38,987 nucleotides of DNA, from the NCBI RefSeq assembly GCF_018283645.1, contig NZ_JAGSXH010000056.1:1-38987 (forward strand). The letters run 5' to 3'. The position numbers were made by a program, and so were the translations under genes. The stretch's first letter is position 1. The number at the start of each line of letters is the position of its first letter. The DNA is from Actinocrinis puniceicyclus. GTDB lineage: Bacteria > Actinomycetota > Actinomycetes > Streptomycetales > Catenulisporaceae. This document shows positions 8,127-15,664 of this stretch, one piece after another. Under the pieces are notes generated by a model. The model saw only the letters and a program-made list of their open reading frames with translations. It had not been told where the DNA came from and did no database searches.

Positions 8127-9020
8127 ATGAGGCAAGATTCGCCGGACGCTCTTCTGACGATCGGGCGCATGGCGCGGCGCAGCGGCCTGAGCGCGAAGGC
8201 GCTGCGTCACTACGACCGCATCGGGCTCCTGCGCCCGGCAGCGGTCGACGAAGTCAGCGGATACCGCCTCTACCACCCCGGCCAGCTCGCCGAGGCGGCC
8301 CTCGTCGGGCTGCTGCGTTCCCTGGAACTGCCGCTGGAGCGCGTGCGCTGTGGTGTCGCTGCGTGGAAGCAAGGCGACATCGCAGCCCTCGACCGTCTGC
8401 TGGCCGAGCACCGGCGTCAGCTCGACGCCCGGGTGAGCCGCCTACGCGGCGCCCTGCACCGCATCGACCACCTGCTCAAGGAAGGTATCGCCCCCGCCAT
8501 GACCGAGCAGACCATGCCCGCCGGCCCGGCCACCGCACAGAGCGCGCCGGGTACGGGCACTGTCACCGACCAGCGCATGCTGGCCGCGCAACTGTTCAAC
8601 GAGACGTGGCGGCTGCTGGAGATGGAGCACCGCACCCGCGACGACGACGACCGCATGATCCACACCGCCCACGCCTCGCGCTATCACTGGGGCCAGACAC
8701 CCACCGCGACAGCCGCCAATCTGGCGCGCGGCGAATGGCAGATCTCCCGCGTCTACGCCGTGCTCGGCCGCCCCGAGCCGGCGCTGCACCACGCCCACCG
8801 GGTGCTGGACATATGCACCGGGAACCGGATCGGCGACTGGGATCTCGCCTTCGCCCACGAGGCCCTGGCCCGCGCACATGCCGTCGCCGGCGATCCCGAT
8901 CAAGCCCGCGCCGCCACCGACCAGGCCCTCGCGGTGGCCGAGGACATCGCCGAGGACGAAGAACGCGACCTGCTCTACGCGGACCTTGAGACCATCCCCC
9001 ACCAACCCCGCTACTGGTGA
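8127..9020 (+). CDS. MerR-family transcriptional regulator
   Basis: This 297-residue protein has an N-terminal winged HTH of the MerR type (TIGRMARRSGLSAKALRHYDRIGLL, about residues 10-35, then SGYRLYHPGQL). A coiled-coil dimerisation helix follows at about 75-125 (LLAEHRRQLDARVSRLRGALH). The C-terminal 170 residues are helical and Ala-rich with TPR-like repeats (for example ALHHAHRVLDICTGN and QARAATDQALAVAEDIAEDEE). There is no metal-binding Cys cluster, so a metal sensor is unlikely; a small-molecule or peptide ligand is more plausible. ATG 8127 was chosen because it lies just after a MerR-type promoter and homology begins there; an in-frame GTG at 8118 overlaps the -10 box. It converges with the FmdB gene 16 bases away. 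Confidence 0.85.
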   Translation: MRQDSPDALLTIGRMARRSGLSAKALRHYDRIGLLRPAAVDEVSGYRLYHPGQLAEAALVGLLRSLELPLERVRCGVAAWKQGDIAALDRLLAEHRRQLDARVSRLRGALHRIDHLLKEGIAPAMTEQTMPAGPATAQSAPGTGTVTDQRMLAAQLFNETWRLLEMEHRTRDDDDRMIHTAHASRYHWGQTPTATAANLARGEWQISRVYAVLGRPEPALHHAHRVLDICTGNRIGDWDLAFAHEALARAHAVAGDPDQARAATDQALAVAEDIAEDEERDLLYADLETIPHQPRYW

Positions 9021-9036
9021 GATCGGGCCGGCCGGG

Positions 9037-9252
9037 TCAGGAGCAGCAGCCGCCGCCACAGCAGCCGCCGGAAGCGCCGGATGACGGGGCCGCGGCGGGC
9101 TTGGCCAGACCGCCGACGGCGACCATGGAGAACAGCTTCACCGTGTCGGCGTGTCCGCCGGGGCAGTCGATCGGCGCGGAGGCCTCACTCATCGGGCGGG
9201 TCTTCTCGAACGTGGCGCCGCAGGAGCGGCAACGGTACTCATAGCGCGGCAT
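9037..9252 (-). CDS. FmdB-family zinc ribbon protein
   Basis: This is a 71-residue protein. The N-terminal zinc ribbon is MPRYEYRCRSCGATFEKTRPM...CPGG, with Cys pairs around residues 8-11 and 30, as in FmdB/putative regulatory proteins (PF09723). It ends in a Gly/Cys-rich tail (SGGCCGGGCCS), also common in this family and possibly metal-binding. Members are small, widely conserved and poorly characterised; the original FmdB was proposed to regulate formamidase expression. Nothing here allows a more specific role. It lies between a convergent MerR gene and an unrelated kinase-fold gene. Confidence 0.85.
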   Translation of the reverse strand: MPRYEYRCRSCGATFEKTRPMSEASAPIDCPGGHADTVKLFSMVAVGGLAKPAAAPSSGASGGCCGGGCCS

Positions 9253-9365
9253 AGCCTCAATTTAGCCGTCCGAGCACCGCGGCAGCCAGTGGGACCGGCC
9301 GTCGGCCTACGCAATCGACGCGGCCGAGCGGCAGTCGTCGCCGGCGCCTGCGGGCTTGTGCGGTC

Positions 9366-10130
9366 TCACAGCCGGGATCTGAGCACGTCGACCTCGCAGC
9401 CTGGCGCGAACGGGTCGAAGCCGTGCTCGATCAGCCAGCGGATCGCCTCCAGGCTGCGCAACGACCACCACCCGCGGATCACGTCCAGGTCGACGTCTGC
9501 GCCGTATCCGGCTACGACGTCGCTGAGGCGCTCCTGGTGCCCGAGCGTCAAGATGGCGAGGTCGAACAGGGCATCGCCCGGGCCCGCCTCGGACCAGTCG
9601 ATCACGCCGGTGACCTCGTCACCGTCGATGAACACGTGGGCGACTTGCAGGTCGCCGTGTGTGAACACCGGCGTCCACCACCGCAGCGCGGCCTCGGCGA
9701 CCCGGCGGTTGCGCGTGACCAGGTCCGTGGGAAGCACGCCGTTCGCAAGGAGCCACTCACATTCGCCGTCGAGGCGCGATGCGACCTGGTCGAGGCTGCG
9801 GCCGGCCCATGGCGGCGACGGCGCGTCGTGCAGCATCCGGGCGGCCGCACCCGCCGCGGCCCACGCCGCCGCCGACGCGGTCGAAGGCTCGCCGAGGCGC
9901 CCCAGTGCCGTCCCCGGCAAGGCCGCGAGCGCGAGTACGGGCGGCTTGCGCCACAGGACCCGCGGAGTCGGGACCGGCGCCATCGCCATCGCCTCGACCT
10001 CGACATCGGTGCGCGCCTGGTCGGCGTCGATCTTCAGGAACACCTCTCCGACGCGCAAGGTCGCGCGCTCGCGATGAGCGACGACGACCTCGACCTCGGC
10101 CTCTTCGCGGGCACCCTGCACGTCGGCCAT
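9366..10130 (-). CDS. Aminoglycoside phosphotransferase (APH)-fold kinase
   Basis: This 254-residue protein has the APH/choline kinase signature: the catalytic loop FTHGDLQVAHVF with H158, G159 and D160, and the magnesium motif VIDWSEAG with D178, followed by ALFDLAIL. The N-terminal lobe keeps VFLKIDAD as a possible ATP-binding lysine strand. Homologues phosphorylate aminoglycosides, macrolides, choline, amino sugars or other small molecules, and the substrate cannot be told from sequence. The start is uncertain. The frame is open for 71 codons further upstream, but that part is Arg-rich and unlike the family, so I use ATG 10130 (MADVQGAREE). Its role in resistance is unproven. Confidence 0.75.
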   Translation of the reverse strand: MADVQGAREEAEVEVVVAHRERATLRVGEVFLKIDADQARTDVEVEAMAMAPVPTPRVLWRKPPVLALAALPGTALGRLGEPSTASAAAWAAAGAAARMLHDAPSPPWAGRSLDQVASRLDGECEWLLANGVLPTDLVTRNRRVAEAALRWWTPVFTHGDLQVAHVFIDGDEVTGVIDWSEAGPGDALFDLAILTLGHQERLSDVVAGYGADVDLDVIRGWWSLRSLEAIRWLIEHGFDPFAPGCEVDVLRSRL

Positions 10131-10452
10131 TATCGCGGGATCACCGACGACGTCACCCGGATTATCGCGCGCGCCCGCGCGGCTGACAGCGTCCAGATCC
10201 TGGCGGCCTCGTGCTCTCACGGCACGGACCGTCGACGACAGGGCGTGCCCACCACCACTCTTCTCGGAGTCCCGATCCGCGGCATCTTGCGCGGGCGCCC
10301 GTCTGACGACACTCCGGTAACGGGCATTCCGGTGTTGCATCACGGATTCACCGTTCGGGTATCGCGTCCTGCGCCGTTGCCGCTAGCCTGTCTCGACTTT
10401 CCGTCCGGCGCGACATGAGCGCGGGCGACGGCGACTGAGGGGAAGCCGAACC
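10131..10452 (+). promoter_or_regulatory. Divergent intergenic region with sigma-B-like promoter
   Basis: This 322-base gap lies between two divergent genes. On the plus strand, GCAT (10337-10340), 16 bases and GGGTAT (10357-10362) fit the actinomycete sigma-B/SigF promoter pattern GNNT-N14-16-GGGTAY, and it lies 90 bases before the ATG at 10453. A GAGGGGAA ribosome site precedes that ATG. I see no clear minus-strand promoter. Confidence 0.35.
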
Positions 10453-10905
10453 ATGAGCAGCCTTTACATCCACGTGGTGCATCCGCACATCGACCACCGC
10501 AAGGCGCACGGCCCGGTCAAGGTGGTCGACCAGCATCCGACCGGCAGCGGCGTCGCCCGCTTCAACACCCGGCTGGCCATCGCCATCACCAAGGTCGTCG
10601 GCAGCATGTGGTGCGCCTACGCCTTCGGCCTGTTCGACCTGATCAGCCTGCCGGCCGCGATCAACGCGGGCACGGCCGCGATCATCTCGTGGATCGCGCA
10701 GACCTTCCTGCAGCTGGTGCTGCTGTCGGTCATCATGGTCGGCCAGAACGTGCAGGCGGAGGCCGCCGACAAGCGCTCCGAGGCGACGTACAAGGACACC
10801 GAGGCGCTGCTGCACGGGCAGGAGCAACTCGCCGCGCACCTGGCCGCCCAGGACGTGGTGCTGCGGTCGCTGGCCGCCAAGGTCGGGATCGAGGTCGGGT
10901 GCTGA
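10453..10905 (+). CDS. Small conserved membrane protein, two helices
   Basis: This 150-residue protein has a His-rich cytoplasmic-looking start (VVHPHIDHRKAH) and then RFNTRLAIAITKVVGSMWCAYAFG. Two membrane helices lie at about residues 45-70 and 78-100 (WIAQTFLQLVLLSVIMVGQN), followed by an amphipathic helical tail (EATYKDTEALLHGQEQLAAHLAAQ). The arrangement, with a QN motif after the second helix and a coiled C-terminus, recalls the low-affinity iron permease/DUF1003 type of small membrane protein, but I cannot assign a family firmly. A good ribosome site (GAGGGGAA) precedes the ATG. A possible sigma-B-type promoter upstream would make it a stress-induced protein. Confidence 0.7.
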   Translation: MSSLYIHVVHPHIDHRKAHGPVKVVDQHPTGSGVARFNTRLAIAITKVVGSMWCAYAFGLFDLISLPAAINAGTAAIISWIAQTFLQLVLLSVIMVGQNVQAEAADKRSEATYKDTEALLHGQEQLAAHLAAQDVVLRSLAAKVGIEVGC

Positions 10906-10946
10906 GCCGGGGCGGCGGCGCCGGCTCAACCGGCGGCGGTCACTGA

Positions 10947-11876
10947 TCACGCGGCGGCCACGGCGGCGACACGGCTGTCGCGGCTGTCGCGGCTGAACCA
11001 GGGCACGGTGACGTGCATGAGCGGACCGATGGCGAGCGCATAAACCAGCGTGCCGAGGCCGACGTCCCCGCCCAGCATCCAGCCCGCGGCCAGGACGGAC
11101 AGTTCGATCGCGGTCCGCACGACACGGATCGAGCGGCCCTGCGCGGCCAGGCCGGTGGTCAGGCCGTCTCGGGGCCCGGGGCCGAGCGCGGCACCGATGT
11201 AGAGGCCCGTGGCCAGGGCGTTGAGACCCACGCCCGCGACGAAGACGGCCCAGCGCAGCCAGAGAGCGTGCGGAGCCGGCATGGCGGCGAGCATCACGTC
11301 GACGACGGCGCCGATGACGACGATGTTCGCCACGGTGCCGATGCCGGGGCGCTGCCGAAGCGGAATCCACAGCAGCAGCACGAGTCCGCCGACGAGAATC
11401 AGGACCGTCCCCACGGGAATGCCGGTGATCCGCGCGAGCCCGGTGTGGAACACGTCCCAGGGATCCACTCCGACGGCGGGGGCGAGCATCAATGCCTCGC
11501 TCACGCCGTAGAGCACCAGGCCCGCGGTCAACTGCAGCAACCGCGAGGCCACGCTCTCCCGCGGTACCGTGGCGCCGGCCGCCGAGCGGGCCCGGTACCA
11601 CAGGCGCCGCAGGTGGCCGTAGCCGCGGCGCAGGTCCCACGGTTCGCTGATCCGCTCGCCCCGCCGCGCCGCCAGTTCCCGTTCCAGCGCATCGGTGAGC
11701 ACCGTGTCTCTGGTGAGCACCGTGTCTCTGGTGAGCACGGCGTCTCTGGTGAGCACCGTATCTCTCGTGAACACAGCGTTTCCAGCAAGCCCGGCGTTGC
11801 CGGTGAACGCGGTTTCGCCGGCCGCGCGCTCGTCGAAAGCGCTCTCGCCGAGCGCGGCGCCACTGAATGCGGCCAT
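10947..11876 (-). CDS. YczE/YitT-like membrane protein
   Basis: This 309-residue protein has two parts. The first 110 or so residues are cytoplasmic and unusual, with repeated VLTRDT-type hexapeptides encoded by an 18-bp minisatellite, then RRGERISEPWDLRRGYGHLRRL. The rest forms about five membrane helices, with the YczE-like landmark GVDPWDVFHTGLARITGIPVG (about residues 165-185) and GLYIGAALGPGPRDGL. YczE-type proteins are typically encoded next to and controlled by MocR-family regulators, exactly as here; their transport or biosynthetic function is not settled. ATG 11876 follows AGGGGAGC at good spacing. An in-frame extension to 12050 would run through the promoter region of the divergent gene and is rejected. 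Confidence 0.82.
   Translation of the reverse strand: MAAFSGAALGESAFDERAAGETAFTGNAGLAGNAVFTRDTVLTRDAVLTRDTVLTRDTVLTDALERELAARRGERISEPWDLRRGYGHLRRLWYRARSAAGATVPRESVASRLLQLTAGLVLYGVSEALMLAPAVGVDPWDVFHTGLARITGIPVGTVLILVGGLVLLLWIPLRQRPGIGTVANIVVIGAVVDVMLAAMPAPHALWLRWAVFVAGVGLNALATGLYIGAALGPGPRDGLTTGLAAQGRSIRVVRTAIELSVLAAGWMLGGDVGLGTLVYALAIGPLMHVTVPWFSRDSRDSRVAAVAAA
11694..11819. repeat. 18-bp minisatellite in the YczE-like gene
   Basis: There are seven consecutive 18-base units. Those at 11694, 11712, 11730 and 11748 are nearly identical (GGTGAGCACCGTGTCTCT) and those at 11766, 11784 and 11802 are diverged. The unit is a multiple of three and encodes V-L-T-R-D-T/A, so changes in copy number would keep the frame and vary the length of the cytoplasmic N-terminus. 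Confidence 0.9.
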
Positions 11877-11992
11877 CGTCGTCGCTCCCCTGCCGAATCG
11901 CGAGTGCCAAACCTTGAGGATCTGGCCTGGTGATGCGATTCTGGTCAAAGATTGGACCGGTACTCGATAGCCAATTCGAAGAAGGTGGCCTG
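11877..11992. promoter_or_regulatory. Divergent promoter region of the YczE-like/MocR pair
   Basis: The gap is 116 bases. A partly symmetric element GGTCaaagattGGACC lies at about 11943-11958, in the middle, where the regulator would be expected to bind. A ribosome site GAAGAAGG precedes the MocR ATG at 11993 and AGGGGAGC precedes the YczE-like ATG. No strong -35/-10 pair stands out. Confidence 0.35.
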
Positions 11993-13477
11993 ATGCCTGC
12001 CGTGACGACGACGGTCGGAGCCGGCCAACTGGCCCAACGGCTCGGGCCATGGCGCAGCGCGGACGGGCACGCCGCGGGGCGCGTCGGCGGCAGGCCGCTG
12101 CAGGCCGCGCTCGCGGAACGGCTCACCGGGCTGGTCCTGGACGGGCGCCTGGCCCTGGGCACCCGGCTGCCGGCCGAGCGGACACTGAGCGCCGCGCTCG
12201 GGGTCAGCCGCACCACGGTGACCGCCGCCTACGCGCTGCTGCGTGAATCAGGGTTCGCCGTCAGTCGGCAGGGCTCGGGCAGCTACGTCTCGGTGCCGGA
12301 CGGCGCGGCCCGCAACAACAGCGGCTGGCGGGCGGACGGCCGCGACGGCGACGTGATCGACCTGATGTTCGCCGCGCCGCTCGCGCCGCTGAGCGTGCTG
12401 CGTCGCGCGCTGCGCACCGCCGCCGAGCAGTTTCCGGCTCACGCCGACGCCGGGGGCTACCTGCCGTACGGGCTCGACGCGCTGCGCGAGGCGGTCGCGG
12501 ACAACTACACCGCTCGCGGCCTGCCCACCTCGCCGGACCAGATCCTGGTGACCAACGGGGCTCAGGGTGCGATCACACTGGTGGCGCGGCTGCTGTGCGG
12601 CGCCGGGGACCGGGTGCTCGTCGAGAGCCCCACGTACCCGAACGCGCTGGACACCTTCCGCAACGCGCACGCCCGAGCGATACCGGTGCCGCTGGACGAC
12701 GGCGGATGGGTGCCCGGCGGCTACGAGAACGCGCTGGCCCAGCTGCGGCCGCGGTTGGCGTATCTGATCCCGCACTTCCAGAACCCGACCGGGTACCTGA
12801 TGGATCCGGACACTCAGGGCTCGATCGCGCGCGCGGCGCGGCGGGCCGGCTCCTGGCTGCTGGCCGACGAGACGATCACCGAGGCGGCCCTGGACACCGC
12901 GGTGCCGCCGCCGTTCGTGGCGACGATCCGGCCGGCCGACGCGGAGGCGGTGCTGGTGTGCGGCTCGATGGCCAAGTCGTTCTGGGGCGGCCTGCGGATC
13001 GGCTGGCTGCGCGCCCCGGCGCGGATCGTGCACGAACTGGCCGCGGCGCGCGCCGCGATGGATCTGGGTTCGCCCGTCCTGGACCAACTGGCCGCGGCCG
13101 CGGTGCTGCGCGGCGAACAGGGTTATTTGGAGGAGCACCGGCACGCCTGGCGGGAACAGCGCGCGGCGCTGATGCAGGCGATCGACGAGACGTTTCCGCA
13201 GTGGTCCTACCGGGTTCCCGAGGGCGGCCTGTGCCTCTGGCTGCGGATGGACCGGGAGGAGGCCACCGCGCTATCGCAGCGTGCGCAGACGCACGGTCTG
13301 CTCCTGCACGCGGGTCCTCGCTTCGGCGCGGACCCCGGCACCTTCGAACGCTACATCCGCCTGCCGTATGTGCAGCCGCCGGATCTGCTGCGCGAAGCGG
13401 TACGGCGCCTCGATCTGGCGCGCGCGGTACCGGGTCCGCGGCACGCCGCCGACCACCGCGCCGACCTGGTGGCCTGA
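11993..13477 (+). CDS. MocR/YczR-type regulator (GntR HTH fused to aminotransferase fold)
   Basis: This 494-residue protein carries an N-terminal GntR winged HTH (about 30-100: LQAALAERLTGLVLDGRLALGTRLPAERTLSAALGVSRTTV). A fold-type I aminotransferase domain (about 120-480) follows. The PLP-binding lysine is probably K328 in GSMAKSFWGGLRIGW, and other landmarks are TNGAQGAITL, FQNPTGY and LADETITEAALD. The last replaces the usual DDYDxEFR of other MocR proteins, a difference I associate with the YczR branch. It is divergent from the YczE-like gene and presumably regulates it and itself. ATG 11993 was chosen over an upstream in-frame ATG at 11930 because of the ribosome site AAGAAGG. Confidence 0.9.
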   Translation: MPAVTTTVGAGQLAQRLGPWRSADGHAAGRVGGRPLQAALAERLTGLVLDGRLALGTRLPAERTLSAALGVSRTTVTAAYALLRESGFAVSRQGSGSYVSVPDGAARNNSGWRADGRDGDVIDLMFAAPLAPLSVLRRALRTAAEQFPAHADAGGYLPYGLDALREAVADNYTARGLPTSPDQILVTNGAQGAITLVARLLCGAGDRVLVESPTYPNALDTFRNAHARAIPVPLDDGGWVPGGYENALAQLRPRLAYLIPHFQNPTGYLMDPDTQGSIARAARRAGSWLLADETITEAALDTAVPPPFVATIRPADAEAVLVCGSMAKSFWGGLRIGWLRAPARIVHELAAARAAMDLGSPVLDQLAAAAVLRGEQGYLEEHRHAWREQRAALMQAIDETFPQWSYRVPEGGLCLWLRMDREEATALSQRAQTHGLLLHAGPRFGADPGTFERYIRLPYVQPPDLLREAVRRLDLARAVPGPRHAADHRADLVA

Positions 13478-13500
13478 CGGACGGGTGGCCTGACGGACGG
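13469..13500. repeat. 16-bp perfect tandem duplication across the mocR stop codon
   Basis: GTGGCCTGACGGACGG occurs twice without a gap (13469-13484 and 13485-13500). The first copy contains the stop codon of the MocR-type gene (TGA at 13475-13477). The second lies just after it, in another frame. It is a simple slippage-type duplication. Confidence 0.9.
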
Positions 13501-13601
13501 GCGCTCGCGCGGATCACCGGGATCGCCGCGTGATAAGGGCTGAGATCCACGCACGCGGTCGCCGGACGCGGTCACCGCACCGGCCGGCGGGTCCGGGTCC
13601 G

Positions 13602-14441
13602 TCAGGGCTTGCGGCCTATGCCGCCGGCTATACAGCGCTGCACCTGATTGAGCGGCTTGATCCGCGGGCCGTCCGGCCACCAGTCGGCGCACAGGGTCAG
13701 GCCCGGATCCACCATCTCCAGCCCGTCGAACAGCTCCTCCAGTTCGGCGCGCGTGCGGAACGTGCCGGACCCCATCATGCTGTGTACGAACATTTCCTCC
13801 ATCTTGCGGGCCACCGGGCTGTACTCGTTCTGCGGGTCGAAGAAGTGGCTTATCGCCACGTACGAACCCGAGGGCAGCGCGTCGATGTACTCCCGCATGA
13901 TCCGCGCCGGCTGCTCGCGCGGGCCGTTGTAGTGGTGCAGGGTGCCCATCTGCAGGAAGACCAGCGGGCGGGAGAAGTCGATGCGGGCGCGCACCTCCCC
14001 GTGCCCGAGCACCTCGCGCGGAGCGAAGATGTCCGCCGAGACCAGGTGCGTGCTCTCGTTCTCCTCCAGCAGGGCGCGGCCGTGGGCGAGCACCACCGGG
14101 TCGTTGTCGACGTAGACGACGCCGGCCTGCGGGTTGATCCGCTGCACGACCTGATGCACGTTCTCCGCGGTCGGCAGGCCGGACCCGCAGTCGAGGTACT
14201 GGTCGATCCCGGTCTGCGCGGCGAGGAACCGGCAGGCGCGGATCAGGAAGCCGCGGTTCTCCGTGGCCAGGTCGACCGCCTCCGGGGCCGCCTTCTGCAC
14301 CTGGCGCAGGACCTCACGGTCCACCTCGTAGTTGTCCTTGCCGTTGAGGAAGGCGTCGTACACGCGGGCGATGCTGGCCCGGGTGGGGTCGACGCCGACC
14401 GGCACCGTGCGCTTGGCAGCGACGGTGGCGTTGTCGGCCAT
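13602..14441 (-). CDS. SAM-dependent methyltransferase, DUF574 family
   Basis: This 279-residue protein matches the actinobacterial DUF574/Methyltransf_19 family. It opens with VDPTRASIARVYDAFLNGKDNYEVDREV, and the SAM-binding strand-loop reads YLDCGSGLPTAENVHQ. VYVDNDPVVLAHGRALL, GTLHHY and YVAISHF follow in order, as in the family. The substrate is unknown. These enzymes are frequent neighbours of XRE-DUF5753 and DUF397 genes in Streptomyces, as here. ATG 14441 follows GGGAGAA; an upstream in-frame ATG at 14465 lacks that support. It is divergent from the XRE gene, with a shared 110-base control region. Confidence 0.88.
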   Translation of the reverse strand: MADNATVAAKRTVPVGVDPTRASIARVYDAFLNGKDNYEVDREVLRQVQKAAPEAVDLATENRGFLIRACRFLAAQTGIDQYLDCGSGLPTAENVHQVVQRINPQAGVVYVDNDPVVLAHGRALLEENESTHLVSADIFAPREVLGHGEVRARIDFSRPLVFLQMGTLHHYNGPREQPARIMREYIDALPSGSYVAISHFFDPQNEYSPVARKMEEMFVHSMMGSGTFRTRAELEELFDGLEMVDPGLTLCADWWPDGPRIKPLNQVQRCIAGGIGRKP

Positions 14442-14482
14442 TGCGTTCTCCCGCCTTGTCCGCACAACCGGATGGTTGCTCG

Positions 14483-14521
14483 CACTTAACTTAGCGTAAG
14501 TGGTCGTAATAACATCGTAAG
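14483..14521 (+). promoter_or_regulatory. Promoter and repeat-rich operator between DUF574 and XRE genes
   Basis: This is an AT-rich island in GC-rich DNA. TTAACT (14486-14491) and TAACAT (14510-14515) with an 18-bp spacer make a fair plus-strand promoter for the XRE gene at 14552. A palindrome ACTTA-GCG-TAAGT (14489-14501) lies inside it. CGTAA occurs three times at 14495, 14505 and 14516, spacing 10 and 11 bases, so on one face of the helix. This looks like an autoregulatory operator. Confidence 0.5.
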
Positions 14522-14551
14522 CGCGCGACCGCAGTCCTAGGGAGGGTCCTG

Positions 14552-15430
14552 ATGGCCACGTTCGACGAGCAGAGCGGTGTGCCGCCGACCGGCCCGACCG
14601 TGCGCCGGCTCATTCTGGGAACGCAGCTGCGCAGGCTGCGGGAACGGGCCGAGATCACCCGGGCCGAGGCCGCCTACAGCATCCGCGGCTCGGAATCGAA
14701 GCTCAGCCGCATGGAGTCGGGGCGCGTCGGCTTCAAGGAGCGCGACGTGGCGGACCTGCTGACCCTCTACGGCGTGACCGAGCAGGCGGAGCGCGCGAAG
14801 GTGCTCGACCTGGTCGCGCAGTCCAACGTGCAGGGCTGGTGGCACGCTTACAGTGACCTGATGCCGAAGTGGTTCGAGGACTACATCGGCCTTGAGGAGT
14901 CCGCGTCGCAGATCAAGGTGTACGAGCTGCAGTTCGTCCCCGGACTGTTGCAGACCCGCGACTACGCCCTGTCCATCCTCAGCCGCGGCCGCCCCGAGAA
15001 CGCGGACGTCGACGCCGAACGCAAACTGCGTTTGCGCATGCAGCGGCAGAAGGTGCTGCTGGGCCAGAACGCGCCGAGGCTCTGGACCGTCATCGACGAA
15101 TCAGTGCTCTACCGCAGGCTCGGCGGTGCCAGGGTGCTGCGCGCGCAGCTCGACCACCTGCTGGAGGTCACGACGCTGGCGAACATCTCGTTGCAGGTGG
15201 TGCCTTACCACACCAGCGGTTACGGCGCCGAGGGCCCGTTCACGCTGCTGCGCTTCGGCGAGCCCGAGCTCTCCGACATCGTGTACGTCGAGCACCTGGC
15301 CGGCGCGTTGTACCTGGAGAAGCCGGAGGAGATCGAGATCTACAGCCGGGCGCTCGACCGGCTGGCCGTGGAGGCCGAGACCCCGGCGCGCAGCCGGCAG
15401 ATCCTGCTCAAGGCCCGCGAGGAGATTTGA
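14552..15430 (+). CDS. XRE-family regulator with DUF5753 domain (WhiJ/Scr1-like)
   Basis: This 292-residue protein has an N-terminal HTH (about 20-75: LGTQLRRLRERAEITRAEAAY, SESKLSRMESGR) and a C-terminal DUF5753 domain (about 100-285, with YELQFVPGLLQTRDYA and LQVVPY). Regulators of this kind, such as WhiJ of Streptomyces coelicolor, work with a small DUF397 protein; in the studied cases the small protein relieves repression or modulates development. Such pairs are also annotated as Scr1-type toxin-antitoxin-like systems. A DUF397 gene follows 234 bases downstream and a DUF574 methyltransferase diverges upstream. The ATG follows GGGAGGGT. The gene is intact. Confidence 0.92.
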   Translation: MATFDEQSGVPPTGPTVRRLILGTQLRRLRERAEITRAEAAYSIRGSESKLSRMESGRVGFKERDVADLLTLYGVTEQAERAKVLDLVAQSNVQGWWHAYSDLMPKWFEDYIGLEESASQIKVYELQFVPGLLQTRDYALSILSRGRPENADVDAERKLRLRMQRQKVLLGQNAPRLWTVIDESVLYRRLGGARVLRAQLDHLLEVTTLANISLQVVPYHTSGYGAEGPFTLLRFGEPELSDIVYVEHLAGALYLEKPEEIEIYSRALDRLAVEAETPARSRQILLKAREEI

Positions 15431-15600
15431 CAGGGCGTTTTCAGCGCAGCCGGCGTCCGCCCTTCCACCAGGCCGCGGATCGTGCGTGCGTTCGCCGCCG
15501 CGACCGCCTGAGATGCGGCTGCCGACCCATTGACGCAAGATCCTGATTCTCAGGTGTTCGTATGCATTCTCATCACCCGGTGCTACTTTGCGTGCGGGGG

Positions 15601-15625
15601 GCAAGTGCACATGCAAGTGACTCAT
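15601..15625. repeat. Tandem direct repeat upstream of the DUF397 gene
   Basis: GCAAGTG-CACAT (15601-15612) is followed directly by GCAAGTG-ACTCAT (15613-15625), and a third GCA begins at 15626. The repeat is 40 bases before the DUF397 start codon, a position suited to a regulator-binding site. It does not match the CGTAA repeats upstream of the XRE gene. Confidence 0.5.
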
Positions 15626-15664
15626 GCAGACGGACCGTGCAGGTTGGTCGGAAAGTGAGAGATC

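Noticed and set aside
9366-10130. Antibiotic resistance gene
   Set aside because: The APH fold is clear, but substrate-specific features are not, so resistance is not claimed.
10131-10343. N-terminal extension of the APH-fold gene
   Set aside because: The extra 71 codons are Arg-rich and family-unlike, and they run through the presumed promoter region of the divergent gene.
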